Assembly (NCBI RefSeq): GCF_963082655.1
Contig: NC_081554.1
Span: forward strand, 124,843,453 to 124,907,452
DNA length: 64,000 nucleotides
Direction of reading: 5' to 3'
Source: Stomoxys calcitrans
Taxonomy: Eukaryota; Arthropoda; Insecta; Diptera; Muscidae
Made by a program: the position numbers and the translations under genes. This document shows, in pieces, positions 22,080 to 35,200 of this stretch. Position 1 is the first letter of the stretch. Each line of letters begins with the position of its first letter. A model generated the notes under the pieces. It ran no database searches and was not told where the DNA came from. It saw only the letters and a list, made by a program, of their open reading frames with translations.

Positions 22080-23640
22080 TTCAACTTGTGTTTGTTTGTG
22101 TGTTCCTTATAGACTCGGAAACGGCTGAACCGATTTTCTTGAAATTTTCACAGATCGTGTATAATGATTCCGTGGTAAAAATAGGGTACTACAGTTTTTG
22201 ATATCTGAAGACTGTACCTTCTCTCGGAGATGGGTGGTGCGATCTAAGCGAAATGTTGTGTGCTCTCTTATAGTAAACTACAAACAAAAATTTTATATCC
22301 AAATTTCGGATGGGGTACCTATGGGGGCGCTCCACCCCAAAACCTACCAAATATATATAGACCAATCACGACAAAAGAAAGGTATTTTAGATAAGAAAAC
22401 GTATCTGATGTCCAATTGTCGGACCAAGTGTTTGGGGAACCATCCCAACCCCCGAAACACACCTAAATCGGACATATTTACCGACCATGGCAATATGGGA
22501 CTCAAATGAAAGGTATGTGCGAGTAAAATACGAATCTGATATCCAAATGTGGGACCAAGTTTCTGGGGGTCCACGTCTTCCCCAAAACACCCCCCAAACA
22601 GGAATTATTTACTGACCATCGTAATATGGGGCTTAAATCAACCCCCACCCCCATAGCACCACGTTAAGAGGAAGTATTTGCTGACCATTGCAATTTGAGG
22701 CTAAGATTCGAGGTTTTTTAGAGTAGAACACGAATCTGATATATATTTTCAAAGCCAAGTCACTGAGAGGCCGCCCCATCCCCCAAAACACCCCCAAACC
22801 GAACATGTTTGTCGACTATGTAAAAATGGGGCTCAAATGAAAGGTATTTGGGAGTAGACCATGAATCTGATATCAACATTTGGGACAAACTGTCTAGGGG
22901 ACGTCCCACCACCATAACAACCACCAAATAGGACGTATTTTCTCACCATGACAATTTGGGTCTTAAAGAGAGTGGAGCTCGCTATTAATAGATTTTAGGG
23001 CCCATACCTCTTAAATGAAAGGTATTTGAGATTAGAAAACGAATTTGATATCCAATTTTTAGACAAATGGCAATGTGGGGTTCAAATAAATGATATTTGA
23101 GAGTATTTCACGATGCTGATAACTTTTAGGACTAAGAGCTTTTGGGTGTCAAATGGCAGGTATTGGGGAATAGAGCGCAAAATTTATTTTGGAGTAGAAT
23201 ACGAATCTGATATCCAAATGTGTGACCATGTATTTGGGGCACCGCCCCTTCCTTAAAAAGTACAATTTTACCGACCATAGTAATATATGGCTTAAATGAA
23301 AGGTATTTGAGATTGGAAAACTAATTTCATAACCAATTGTTGGAGCCAAGTAATTGGGGACGCTTCATCACATAAACTCCCCTTAAACCATTGGTAATAT
23401 GAGGTTTAAATAAATAGTATTTGAGAGTAGAGCCCGATGCCGATATATTTTTCAAGTTTAAGTGTCTGGGAAACCACGCCATCGCCCAAAATACCCCTAA
23501 ATCTGACATATATATTTACCGACCATTGCAATATAGGGCTCAAATGAGTGATATTTGGGAGTAGAGCACGAAATTGATACTCACTTTTGGGACCACGTTT
23601 CTGGGTTTCAGAATATCGGCCTTTTAAGTCTTTTAAGAAT
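22080..23640 (+). mobile_element. GAAAGG tandem-array element, long copy
   Basis: It starts CAACTTGTGTTTGTTTGTG and AAACGGCTGAACCGATTTTC. About eight diverged units of roughly 150-170 bp follow (CTCAAATGAAAGGTATTTG, GAGTAGAACACGAATCTGAT, CCAAGTnnCTGGGGnnCC, CCCCAAAACACC, GACCATnGCAATATGGGG). The frames here share a common VWG.PPET-like wording only because the units are periodic. The same element lies inverted at 38140-40075. Confidence 0.7.
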
Positions 23641-23788
23641 AGCCCTAAACCCTCCGAGCGAATTCATAGACAAATTAAGATCATATGGATTCAGATAAAA
23701 CAGTTACGTAGAATGGCAATTCACTAAAAGCTCTTTAATTGCCGAAAATTAATATTCAAAGGATAATTTTGTTCTATATAAAGTAAAA

Positions 23789-24525
23789 GAAGGCGCAGCG
23801 GAGCGGGCCGGTTTCAGTGGGTCTTACATACAAAATTTAATTTGTGTTTGTTTGTTTGTTCCGTATAGACTCAAAAACGGCTAAACCGATTACCTTGAAA
23901 TTTTCACATATGGTGAGGTTGGTGTGGAAGGAAACATAGGCTATATAATTTTTCGGTATCGGAAGGGGGATACCGAAAAATCAAAAGTGGACCGATAGGG
24001 ACAATATTGGTATTCAATGAAAGGTATTGGAGAGTAAAATACGAATATGATATTAAAATTTCAGTCTAAGTACCCATCGGGCCGCCTCAACCCCAAAACT
24101 GCACCAAACAGACATATTGGTCGTTCATTTCAATATGGGGCTCAAATGAAAGGTATTCGGGAGTTCGGGAGCTATTAGACCCATTGTGAAAATATGAGAC
24201 TTGGCTGAACCGATTTTCTTAAAATTTTCATAGATTGTGTACATTTGTTTGGAAGGAACATAGGCTATATAATTTTTAGATATCGGATGGGGTACATTTT
24301 TTAAATGACCATGCATAACATTGTCGCCATGCGCAGATGTCGCCTGCATTAAGAGGGGATAACCACCGCTTTGTCCGATGTTCTCGCCAGTATTCGAACG
24401 CGTTCAGCGTAATAGGCTCCAATGGAACGAATTCAATATCCACATTCAGAGCGAAGTGTCCCCACCCTAATAAGATATTAGAGAGTTAAAGAAGGCGCAG
24501 CGGAGCGGGCCCGGTTCGGCTAGTG
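23789..24525 (+). repeat. GAAAGG-type element and second 5' end
   Basis: It begins GAAGGCGCAGCGGAGCGGGC and has CTCAAAAACGGCTAAACCG plus GAAAGGTATTGG units. A second GAAGGCGCAGCGGAGCGGGC at 24493 marks another end. Between them (24334-24420) lies a SINE fragment with a GTATTCGAACG B box. Confidence 0.6.
24334..24420 (-). mobile_element. Partial tRNA-derived SINE
   Basis: CCTGCATTAAGAGGGGATAA and CTCGCCAGTATTCGAACGCG match the SINE at 29850-29900 and 57470-57530. Both ends are missing. Confidence 0.6.
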
Positions 24526-24539
24526 TCTAATAATGTCTG

Positions 24540-25285
24540 AACAAATACCGCCTACCTTATCACCGAGAAGAAATATCTTTGATGCTTTCCGGAATGTAAA
24601 TGACAGTAACACATTCGGTTAAAGTAACTGATTTATTACAGCGCTAACTAAAACAGAAATTTAACGCATATGACTGAAATTGTAGTTGTGCAAAATCTTT
24701 GTTTGCGCTCCGTTAGGAATTTTTCAATAATAAGTTGTTGATACAACAACTAGAGAAAAAATAAACTTATTTTTTATGCAAATGACTGGCACAACCAAAA
24801 AATCTATTATGAACATCTTCATGTAACTACTAAACTAAGAAAATTACCAATCTTTGATGCTGACAATTAAAAATTATCTACCATTATCATCAATTTGTGT
24901 ATATAATCGAATTCCAACGTGCTACGTAAGCGTGCGTCGTCGTTAGGTTTGGTACGCTGCTTGCTTATTTATTATTTTCGTTTTTTTTTTCTTGCTTGAT
25001 TTGCTGCTCAAATAAATTTAAATTAAAAAGCTGTAGAAACCACTTTTTAACTAAATTTGTTAATGAGAAATACTTATTTTTTAAACTGAATTTTTTAAAA
25101 TAAGTTTTTAGAAAACGTAAAAAATTTGAGCTAAATCTGAGTCATTGGAAATTTTATGTTAGGATAAAATAAGTTGTTACACGATGTATACATCGACTTA
25201 TTGAAGGCTGATCCATGGATATGCCCACTGCTCCCCTATAGGTCGTTGGTGGCATCCAGTTGCAAAACACGAAGAGGTACGAGAA
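24540..25285. other. No recognisable gene or element
   Basis: AT-rich DNA without open frames above about 60 codons. Nothing recurs elsewhere in the window. Confidence 0.4.
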
Positions 25286-25291
25286 CATACA

Positions 25292-26092
25292 CCCAGAGAA
25301 AAGTTGATACCAAAAGTGCTCATTTCAGTACCATACGGTATTGATTGTAAAGCAACACCGGATGGCATTGATGAAACATAAAATTATTAGTACCGCTTGG
25401 TACTAGCATTATTAGCGAACTGGTATTCGTTTTAATACCAAACTGTTACCAGTGTAGCACCAGACCGCTATTGGTTTTAGTACCAAACCGTTATTGACTA
25501 CTTCATCCCCTAATGAACCAAAAAAAAAACATTGAAAATAATTTTAATCGAACTTTATTTCGATTATTTACGTTAATAACTACAACAGGGAATTTTACAC
25601 CATGACCAACCTAAATTCTTTGTATTCAGCATTTGATTTCATATCCATTGATTCCTAGAATTGGTATTCATATAAATACACCAACACAACATCGTTTTTC
25701 ACACAAGATATGTAGAATTTCCTTCGAATTTGTACTATTTCCATTTTCACCGCTTTCGAGTATTTGAATAGGTTTTCACGCACTCAAATTGTATTAAAAC
25801 ATTTTATTAATTTGTTTAACAAATATTTTAAAATGACGACAATATTTTAAAAACAAAGCTCAACAAAGAAGAGTAGAATGCAAATGTGACGCCGTCAATT
25901 CGTAATAAGCTCGTTTGTCTGGCATTGAATTGATACCAAATGGTATTAAAAATCTTTGCCAATGACGCGAACAAAATAATACCAGACGGTATTTTAAAAG
26001 TACCGTAATTTTTTTACCAGCGTACCGATACAAATTTATATCTTTATTTTATGTTGCTGTTTTATGCATGTACCTTACCAGTTTCTCTGTGG
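25292..26092. mobile_element. Non-autonomous DNA element with CAGAGAAA ends (TACC/GGTA type)
   Basis: The left end CCCAGAGAAAAGTTGATACC and the right end (reverse complement) CCACAGAGAAACTGGTAAGG form short inverted termini. Near both ends are palindromic motifs: GTACCATACGGTATT (25328), AGTACCGCTTGGTACT (25389), GATACCAAATGGTATT (25932) and ATACCAGACGGTATT (25979). No open frame is present and no clear target duplication was seen. The class (perhaps hAT-like) is a guess. Confidence 0.5.
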
Positions 26093-26539
26093 AGAAAGCT
26101 GTCCTGAACCTTCTTCTTCATGTTGTTAGATTGGCCCATTTCGGGGGACATCGGCAGAGCTTTCCAAAATTTTTTACGCTTAGATCATATTACGAAAGCA
26201 CGTCTGGTGGAACACCCGTATCAGAAACTTTTGCGATAAATTAAGAATGCTCTAAAGCCATTGTAAATAATTATTTAAAATTAAATTAAACACCAAATAG
26301 CTTTCCGTCGTTTAGTTGACGATTTTGTATTCGTAAACGGACACAACTGATTTTAATGTCGATTACGGTTAAAGTAGCTATTGAATAACAAAAACTAAGC
26401 GATTTCGTTAAAACAGTTTACAGATTTCCACTACTGCTAGTCCTTAAATAGCAACGAGTCCGAAATCAAGGGTGAACATCATAAATCTCGTTATGAGGTT
26501 CAACCGTTGTCTGAGATAAGGGCGTTGAAGTCGAATGAG

Positions 26540-26675
26540 GTCGTAGAACAACGAACATCCTATGGGGAGATCTGGATCGTAAGACGACGAGGCTACGACT
26601 GCAAGGGAGTAAAAAGGAAATCAGTATATATTTCAGCACTATAATGGGACACATAGGTCGACGGGCGTACTTACA
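26540..26675 (+). repeat. LOA-like ORF2 C-terminal fragment
   Basis: CCTATGGGGAGATCTGGATC, GACGACGAGGCTACGACTGC and ATAATGGGACACATAGGTC match 31165-31260 of copy B. Confidence 0.6.
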
Positions 26676-27282
26676 CCAAAAAATTAAACGTTTTAGACAT
26701 TTTTACGAGAAACAAAATATTTTTATTATAAAGTTTATCCTTTAATGTAACTTTGTAACGTTTTGGTTCAACATATCAAACGTTAGCCTTAACCGTTATA
26801 TTATCGAATTTAACTAACTTTGTTTATTGTAAAGCCTTTGGCAACTTCTCCTACGGTAAAAGTACCTTTTTTTGTTGTAAAACCAAACTCTTTAATGGCA
26901 AAAGTGTTTGTTTTAGCCGCAAACGATTATTCGTTTACCGTTTCTTGTGTCTCTCCTACTAAAAAGAGAAAGAGTGAGTATTTAACCGTATAGACCAGTG
27001 ATGGATACAAAGTGATGGGCGGATGGTATACTCAGATATTGCCAATTTTTAAAGTTTCGCCATAGGAACGTCCAATGAAAAAAATCATTGGAGCAACATA
27101 GAAGGCTTTTAATATAATTGTGTATCATAGCTTCGAAATAAATCCAAATATACTCTGGAAGAGTTTGAATTTCCAACTTAGATCTGCTTATATTTGGTAA
27201 AAAATTGAGTGAGAATTGTGTTGCAACATTAAATTTGGTAGTCATTTCAATATGCACAATCTATTTTAAAACCAGTAAGGAA

Positions 27283-28025
27283 AGGCAAAAAACGGACGGT
27301 GCCAACGTTATAATACCCTATAGGTACAGAGTAGATGCTTTATCTAATTCTTAACCAAATTTCGAGAAAATATGTTCAAACTGTAATAACTACAGTTTAC
27401 AAATGACAATATTATTCCAAATTACCCAAAATCTGACGAACATATATATAGGAACTACATCTAATTCTGAACGGATTTCGACCAAACTTCTCAGATAATG
27501 TGGTAGTCGCCGCTGTGCAAAATTTTGGTAAAATTAGTCAAAAAATGCATTTGAAGTGGCTCTAGAAGTAAAAATCAGGCAATGTACATATATGACAGCT
27601 ATATCTGAATCTGGGCCGATTTCTATGAAATTCACCAATAATGTCGAGAGTCAAAGGGAAATCCTTCTTGCCAAATTTTAAGAGAATAGGCTAACAAATG
27701 ACCATTTTATTGTATTATAACTGCAAATCGGAAGAACATATCTATGGGAGCTATATCCAAATCTGAACTGTTTTTTTTTCTTTTTCAATAGGCTTTGTCT
27801 CTATGCCGAAAAACATGCCTGTACCAAACTTTAAGACGATCGGATGAAAACTGCGACCTGTACTTCACACACAAATTAACATGGACAGACGGACAGACAG
27901 ACAGACGGACATAGCTAATTCGAATCAGAAAGTGATTCTGAGTCGATGGGTATACTTATCAATAGGTCTATCTCTCTTCTGGGTGTTACAAACAAATGCA
28001 CTAAGTTACGATACCCTGCACCACA
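27283..28025 (-). mobile_element. GTCY-type element (subfamily 3)
   Basis: In plus coordinates it runs from AAACGGACGGTGCCAACGTT and ATAATACCCTATAGGTACAG, through units with GGAGCTATATCCAAATCTGA and GCCGAAAAACATGCCTGTAC, to GGACAGACGGACAGACAGAC. It then reads TGATTCTGAGTCGATGGGTA, TGGGTGTTACAAACAAATGC and ATACCCTGCACCACAGTAG. No protein is encoded. Confidence 0.7.
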
Positions 28026-28295
28026 GTAGCTGCGGCAAGTGACAGCATGTACAGGGCATGTGAGGAAGATGATAAAATGTTATAGCATTTCCGATGTCAT
28101 TGCTCGATTGTCGCAGCTGATAGACTCCGGTACTAAGGTGGAGACACAATACCAGAATTTAACCAACGATGGGTCTAGGAATGGAGTACGTATGTTTAAT
28201 TAGAGACAAAGTGAGTGTCATGGAATTCCTTGCGTCCATAATGGCATGAGCGAATGTATATCCGCACCCTCTATTGAACCTAACCTAATCTATTA
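28025..28295 (+). repeat. LOA-like 3' end (copy D)
   Basis: It carries the CRAC..EDDK..HFRCHC region (ATGTACAGGGCATGTGAGGA) and the terminal words TCATGGAATTCCTTGC and CCGCACCCTCTATTGAACCT. It is 5'-truncated, as most copies are. Confidence 0.65.
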
Positions 28296-28583
28296 AGTAT
28301 GCGGTAATTCGGCCCAAGTGTTACCAATACTTATTTGAACTAATAAACTGCAACTGCTATTGATTGTGATTAGAAAACGAATACACCGCGCCAAATACGT
28401 TCTAATGGTTCGAACTATGGCGTCAAATGGCGTCCTCCTCAACTATCTTAATTTCATGTGATTAAATTAAATTTGTTAATGGTGTTTAATCAGTCCTTTT
28501 CGACAAAGACATTTTGTTTTCTTTGATGTCATTCCCAATAAAAAAAAAACATTTTGTTTTATTTAAAAGTTTTGAGGCGCCAA

Positions 28584-28589
28584 TTTATT
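28584..28589 (-). terminator. Candidate poly(A) signal of the rost-like gene
   Basis: AATAAA on the minus strand, about 330 nt after the stop codon. The stretch between is AT-rich and shows no recognised transposon, as expected of a 3' UTR. Confidence 0.35.
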
Positions 28590-28916
28590 ATCCTAGGGTT
28601 TTTAGAAAATTACTCAAGGGATAAAAATATCATACGGCAGCCATTTCACATAATTATTATTGTATATGCATCGTGACTCTTATTTCATACATACGTAAAT
28701 AATACAATTTCTTCGAGTTTTTTTTTTATAAAAAAATACAATAAGGTTACCCTGAGTCTAACTACACTTAAATTCAAAAGGACATTGTTTTGGCTAGAGG
28801 TGATATATAAAATTCATATACAGCTAAAAAGAATCTATCGCTTTCTTACAAATAAATATTTCAGGTTAAAACATACATATATACAATATAATAAATACTA
28901 AATAAGTTAAATGTAT

Positions 28917-29241
28917 TTAGGGGTTATTAATATTTTCGGAACTTTTGGAGAAGGCGGGATTTGTTTTTCCCTCAAAGTTGCCCAGCACCATTGAAATACC
29001 CGATGCTGAATGCCGAATTCCAGTTCCAGCTTTCTTTTTCGTTATCGGAGGAGGAGGTGTTGTGGTGGGTAATATGAAAGAGGCTTTGTTGACTCGCCGG
29101 TACAGCAATGCCCTTAGTTTGTAAATCGTGAATAAGGCCATATAAACGACACAGGATAATAGCAGACAGCCCAGCACAGTCAAAGTGGCATTCACGGGTT
29201 TGTCCCAATCAATCACATGATATATGTAAGGTTTTCCTTTG
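28917..29241 (-). CDS. rost: rost-like terminal coding exon 5 (residues 210-317)
   Basis: The acceptor is TTTTTCCCTTTTAG|C; the open frame upstream of it (FFPF) is intron. The exon begins KGKPYIYHVIDWDKPVNAT, followed by the last membrane segment (TLTVLGCLLLSCVVYMALFT), a basic YKLRALLYRR border, and a Ser/Thr/Pro-rich tail with TTTPPPP. The stop TAA is at 28917-28919. It lies 8 kb from exon 4, across an intron full of retrotransposon debris. Confidence 0.88.
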
Positions 29242-32200
29242 CTAAAAGGGAAAAACAATTAAAGTGTGTGATGGAGCAATGATAAAGAGTAGACATTTCA
29301 ATGAATAGCTAAAAGTAATTTTTCTTAACTACGCAAATCCAAACAAAAAGCATGTTGAATTTGGCTGGACACAATAGATAATTGTTTTTTTTTTTTTTTT
29401 TTGAAGCAGCATGCATCACTTTAGTTAAGTCTTTGAACATTTTATTTATAAGTGGAATTTTAAAAATGTCCACATTCAGTATACTCCGTCATGGAATGTA
29501 GTATATACAAATTTTGGCATTCCGTTTGCAACACTTCGACCAGTACGGTTCATTTTTGAGAAATGTACTCTAATTGTAGCACCTCGAAATATAGATCTAA
29601 GACAAAAAACAGTGTTTATATTTATATTATCATTATCCCAGATGCAAGAGTGTGCTTATAATAGCAAATGCAAATGCAAATTTGCCCATGAATCAACCAA
29701 TGAGTGCCGTCTAATTCAATTTTAAGCTCAATGATAAGGGACCTCCTTTTTATAGCCGAGTCCGAACGGCGTGCTGCAGAGCGACATCTCTTTGGGGAGA
29801 AGTTTTAACATGGCAAAGTATTGTACTTCACAAATGTCGCCAGCATTAAGAGGGGATGTTCCTGCCAGGATTCTAACTCACACGTTCAGCTTCATAGGCG
29901 GACATGCTAACCTCTGCGCTACGGTGGCCTCCATAATAATAAAACTAGTAAGGAAAGGGAAGAGCCGACTATATACTACCCTGCACCACAGAGTATACGT
30001 ACCTATGACTGAAATGTGCCTGTTCACGAGGAAGACGAAGGTGAGCCATTTTAACGCACCACGTTTCCTCAATAAGACGATTTCGATATCTGACAAAATC
30101 AAATACTTAGGTGTGATCTTGGATAGGAAACTGAATTGGAAGTGTCACATTCAGGAGCGTACTAAGAAGGCTTACAGATGTAGGGCATTATGTAGACGGG
30201 CCGTAGGCTCGAAATGGGGCCTGAATCCGAGGATAGGCCACTGGTTCTATAGAAGCGGGATTAGACCAATACTTACTTACGCCATATTAATTTGGTGGAC
30301 TGCTCTGGAGAAAAATTGCAACAAAAAGACCATACAACAGGTTCAGAGGACATGTTGTCTTAGCATAGCGATTAGGACCACGCCCACTAGGGCACTCGAG
30401 ACTATAGTAGATATCCGACCCATTGACATACAGATTAAGTGTGAGGCAGCCACTGCGGCTATGAAAATTAAGGCTATGGGAGAATGGATTGAGGATGAGA
30501 GCAGCACATACCATTGCGGTATAATCGAGCCGACGATAGGAAACCTGGAAGGAAGGGAAGAGGTTTTCGATCGGATACCTGAGAAGAACCCTGAAGTCGA
30601 GTGCGAGGCACTGTTGCCATCGGCACAGTCTTGGATTGACGGAACCCTAGCATTGCCATCTGGAAAATCATGTTACACAGATGGATCAAAGCTAGAGGAC
30701 AGAGTGGGCCTGGGGGTCTACATTGAGAAACCATGGACTGAGATCTGTTTTAGACTGCCTAATTCGGTCCTGCAGGTGGAGATCCGGGCGAATACGGAAT
30801 GCGTGAAGTGGTGTGGTGCTAACGCGAGGACGCCGAGTATAAACATCTTTACGGACAGTAAAATGGCCGTAAGGGCAATAACAACGAGGACGGTAAGGTC
30901 ACGAACAGTCTTGGAGTTTAAAAAGGAGTTTAATGCCTTCTCTAAAGTTGGCAAAATTCGCATCGTTTGGGTGCCGGGCCATAACGGGGTAAGGGGGAAT
31001 GAAAGGGCAGACGATTTGGCGGTGAAGGCCAGAGGACTGACGTCAATAAAGTTGGTTAACCCGAAGTCTTTCGAGTCGACGCAGTCCGAGTTAAGGGATA
31101 GAGCGACAAATGCACATGCAACATTGTGGAACAGCGAAACGGTCGGTAGGGCGGCGAAAATCCTATGGGGGGATCAAAATCGTGAGAAGACGAGGCTATT
31201 ACTGAAAGGAAGTAAGAAGGAGGTCAGTATAGCTATTGGTATCATAACGGGACACATAGTACTACGAGCTCTCTTATGTATCGGTGCGGCAAGTGAAAGC
31301 ATGTGTAGGGCATGCGCGGAAGATAATAAGGTGTTGGAGCATTTTCTTTGTCATTGCCCGGCATTCGTGGCACGTGGCATGAACCAAATTAGGGGAGTGG
31401 TATTGAAAACCATTAAGGATTTTGTAAGTAGCACGGAATTCCTAACTTAAAATGTTCTTTTTAGACGTTACTTTATAGTTTTTAGAGCGCCGATTACTGG
31501 CTTAGGTGTATGTCCATAGCGGCATGGGGCGGATTAATATCTGCACCCTCTTTTCAACCTAACCCAACCTATGTCTTCATTAAGTCAGTTTTCAATTTCG
31601 AATATCTATTGAAATACCGTATAGAACCTTGCAAGATTTTCTTACGATAGAATCTAATTTGTGACTACTGCAGTCTCAAAAGCGTATATCGGCTAAAAGA
31701 TATATATGGGAGATATATGTAAATCTGGACCGATTTACATAAAATAGTGCACACATGTTGGAAGTAAAAGGAAACAAATGTAAAGATCGTACCAAATTAG
31801 TGGTTACTACAGCCTTAAAAGTCCATACCGGATGAAAAATACATATATATGGGACCTATATTTAAATCTGGACCGATTTTGATAAAATTTTGCACATGTA
31901 TTTGGACATTAAAATAAACATTCAATTTAAAATTTTATCAAGATCGGACTTTTTGTGGCCATATCGGATTCAGGTTATATATGTGAGCTATATCTAAATC
32001 TGATCCGAATTTTTTCAAAATCAATAGCGAACCTTACGACAATCGGGTAACAAATGCGACCTGTACCTTGATCACAAGAATACATACATAGACGAACATA
32101 GCTAATTCGAAACAGGAAGTAATTCTAGTCCGATCGGTATACCTATCAATGGGTCTAGTTGTTCTTCTTCCTAGCGTCGCACACAAATGCAGCTCGTCCC

Positions 32201-35200
32201 TTTATTTCCCTTTGATGTCAGGAGGGAGACTTCTTGCAAGCCGACAGTTATGTGCACATTGTACACTCTACAATCGCCTTCTCACTGGCCAACCTTTCTA
32301 TTAGGTTAAGTAGGCTGACATTAGGGACGTATCATCGTTTCCTGAAATCTCGCTGTCTTCCGGACCTCAAGTCAGCATTATGGCATGAGCTTGGAGTTTA
32401 TTTTGGATTACTTTACATTTCACCACGCACGACAATAAAGAATATATCGTTCCTCAACCGCCAAAAAAAAGTTGTAAGTGCCAAAAAAAAGTTAGAAAGC
32501 AGCAGTTGAGTGGGGCGGACGTGCTTTCATTTCGCTCCTCAAAGGAAAATATCCGTACTATTAACTCCAAAGACCCAACAGCTGCGGTGGTGGCGCCAGA
32601 ACGCAGCACGTTGCCCTCTCCTCCTATAGGTTTGGGTGCCTTGTCACCTGTAGTCGAGAGTAATGCTTCAAGCACACAACTAGTCATCAGACTAATACAT
32701 GAGGAAAAGACGTATAAACCAGAGGGATGCACAGTTCGTCCCCACCCTTTAAGTAAAGGTGGTGTTTTCGACTCGGATTCAGACAGCTACAGTGTCAATG
32801 AAACAGTCATTGCAGTCGAATCGAAAGATGAGGGCAGCGGGAAGCGATCCGAGGCACGACGAAGGAGACAGAGGAGTATATACCGGCAGCGCAATCGAGC
32901 GAAAGTGCAGAATGCTGGAAGGAATAGAACAGACATTCCAAGCACTTCTACGGAAACTGGAGAGAGAATCAAAATGAGAAAATGAGAAATAAAATGCTGA
33001 AGAAGAAAAAGAGCTCCCAGCTTTCACACCTGACAGCGTCCTGTGGAGGGAGACAAAGTCGAAACAGCAACAAAGGAAGCGCGCATGACCCCTGAGTCTT
33101 CATGGAGGACTGCAACTGTGACGGCGAAATCGTGACGGAACGCATGATGAAAGTCTGAAACAAAAAAAACCAAGCGTTGGTAGTGGAGAAATGGGAGGTT
33201 TTTCATAGCAAGGAGAAGGAGGAAGGAACTATCCTTGTGGTGGGCATTGATCAAGCCTCCGTGACAAGTTTGGCTAAGACAAAAGCATGGCGTACCACGG
33301 AGCCATGGTCGTCTTTTTCAAGATTGGGAAGGCAAATATCCTCATATTGAGCCATCAGGCGGTGCAGTGGCGGGACACTCAATAACGCCTAACAGGCAGG
33401 AGGATGACGACGAAAATAACACCGACTCTTCCTTTATTTGGAAGACTAGGATAAGTAAATATCCTAATAGAGCACCTGTGTGCCCCGCACTTGCAGTCAG
33501 ATAGAGTTCTACATTAGGTTCTCATTTCTTTGAGAACCCGCTTATTAAGCGGATGGGAACATTCGCATGTTGTTGGGCTTTTTAAGGCGATCTGGATGGT
33601 TCAACGGTAGGAACTAGAAGGTATATTCCTTTTTCTGTTCCTGTGGTATCACAATGGACGAAAACGTTGAAATGAATCTGATGGCAGACTTGCACTTAAA
33701 CTTAAACTAACCTTACCTAAAGGTCTTAATACTAAAATATGCTCTGCCTGATGTTTTAGTATTAGAGGCGAGAGACCCCACACAGCCTAACGAACAGGGA
33801 CCCGACGACGGCACCATCAACGACTTTCTCGAGATGACGAAGACTAGGATGGATAAAGATCCAAATGCTGAAACATCAGGCAGTACAACGACAGAGAACT
33901 AAATGCCACCTAACGCACAGAAAGCCGACGATAAAAACATAACCTACTCCAAAGGAGCCCATTTACTTAGGATTTGGAAGACTAGTATAGGCAAAGATCC
34001 TAATATTGATTGGGACGGTAGACTCAGCCTAACAAACAGGGACCCAATGATGGAACCATTACCGGCTTTCGCAAGATTCGGAAGATTATGATATGCAAAG
34101 ATCCTAATATTAAAACATCAGGTAGTGCAGTGACGGGAAACTCAATGCAGCCTAAATAACAGGGAGCAGACGAAAAAGCCGGAGCGAAACTACTCACGCT
34201 CTGATGGAGAAAATCAGCAAGGGCAAGACTCATATTGCCTTAATTCAGGAGCCATGGACGACCCGGAACAAAGTTTCTGGACTGAAACATATCAACTACC
34301 AATTATTCCATGCTAACACTGGTACTCAGCCGAGGACCTGCGTTATTTGTCATACAATTTTAAATTATGTATTTTCCCCAGAGTTGTCAATGTTGGATTC
34401 AACAGAGAGACGGAGGAGCATACCTGGCATCACTTTATCTTCGTTTCGACTATCCGACACCGCCACCTACATCGGAGCTATAACGGATGGTGAGGAAAGA
34501 AAAACAGACAGGAAATGAGGTACTAATAGGGTGCGATGTTTTAGTGTGACAATATGTTCGGAAAATCTAATCGATAAGGTTCAGGATTGAAGGGTCTCCA
34601 TGAAACATTCCTTCTCAGACCATCGCTACATTGGGTTTGGAATAGCACGGCCAGCGACAAGCTTCCGGAATAAGTGGACAACCAACTGGTCAAAATTCGG
34701 AAGACTACTCAGAAGAAGACTTGGGTAAGAAAATTTAGATTTTCCAAGCATAGAAGACATTGACGAAAATGTCAACAGGATCACAACTGCACTAGTGGAG
34801 TCTTTCGAAGATAGTTGTCCTCTTCGGGAAAGGAAATAAGCCCAAGAAAAACCCTGGATGACGGGGGAGATTCGCTACATTGTGAAAGAGGTCCGCAAAC
34901 TTTTTAACAGAGTACGTCGTAAAAAAACCGAAGTATTTTGGGATGTGTATTACACACGGCTCATGGAATACAATAAGATTACCAGAGCGGCAAAACGTGC
35001 ATCCTGAAAGTAACTCTGCGACCAGGTCGATAGCGGTAATGACGCCGCCAAGATGAAAAAGTTTCTCTCAAAAACCCATGCCCAAAAAAGTTAGACGACA
35101 TGGGAGCGAGAGCAGAAACAACGGGGGACATGTTGAGGCTTTTGATGACAACGCATTTTCCACAGGATACTACGGGACTCACGGAAACACAGGAATCTTG

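Noticed and set aside
25292..26092. Palindromic TACC..GGTA cluster as a host regulatory element
   Set aside because: The motifs are confined between inverted CAGAGAAA termini, so a transposon role is simpler.
32779..33027. Ser/Phe-rich minus-strand frames as small secreted proteins
   Set aside because: They are shadows of the ORF1 basic/acidic region of the LOA-like element.
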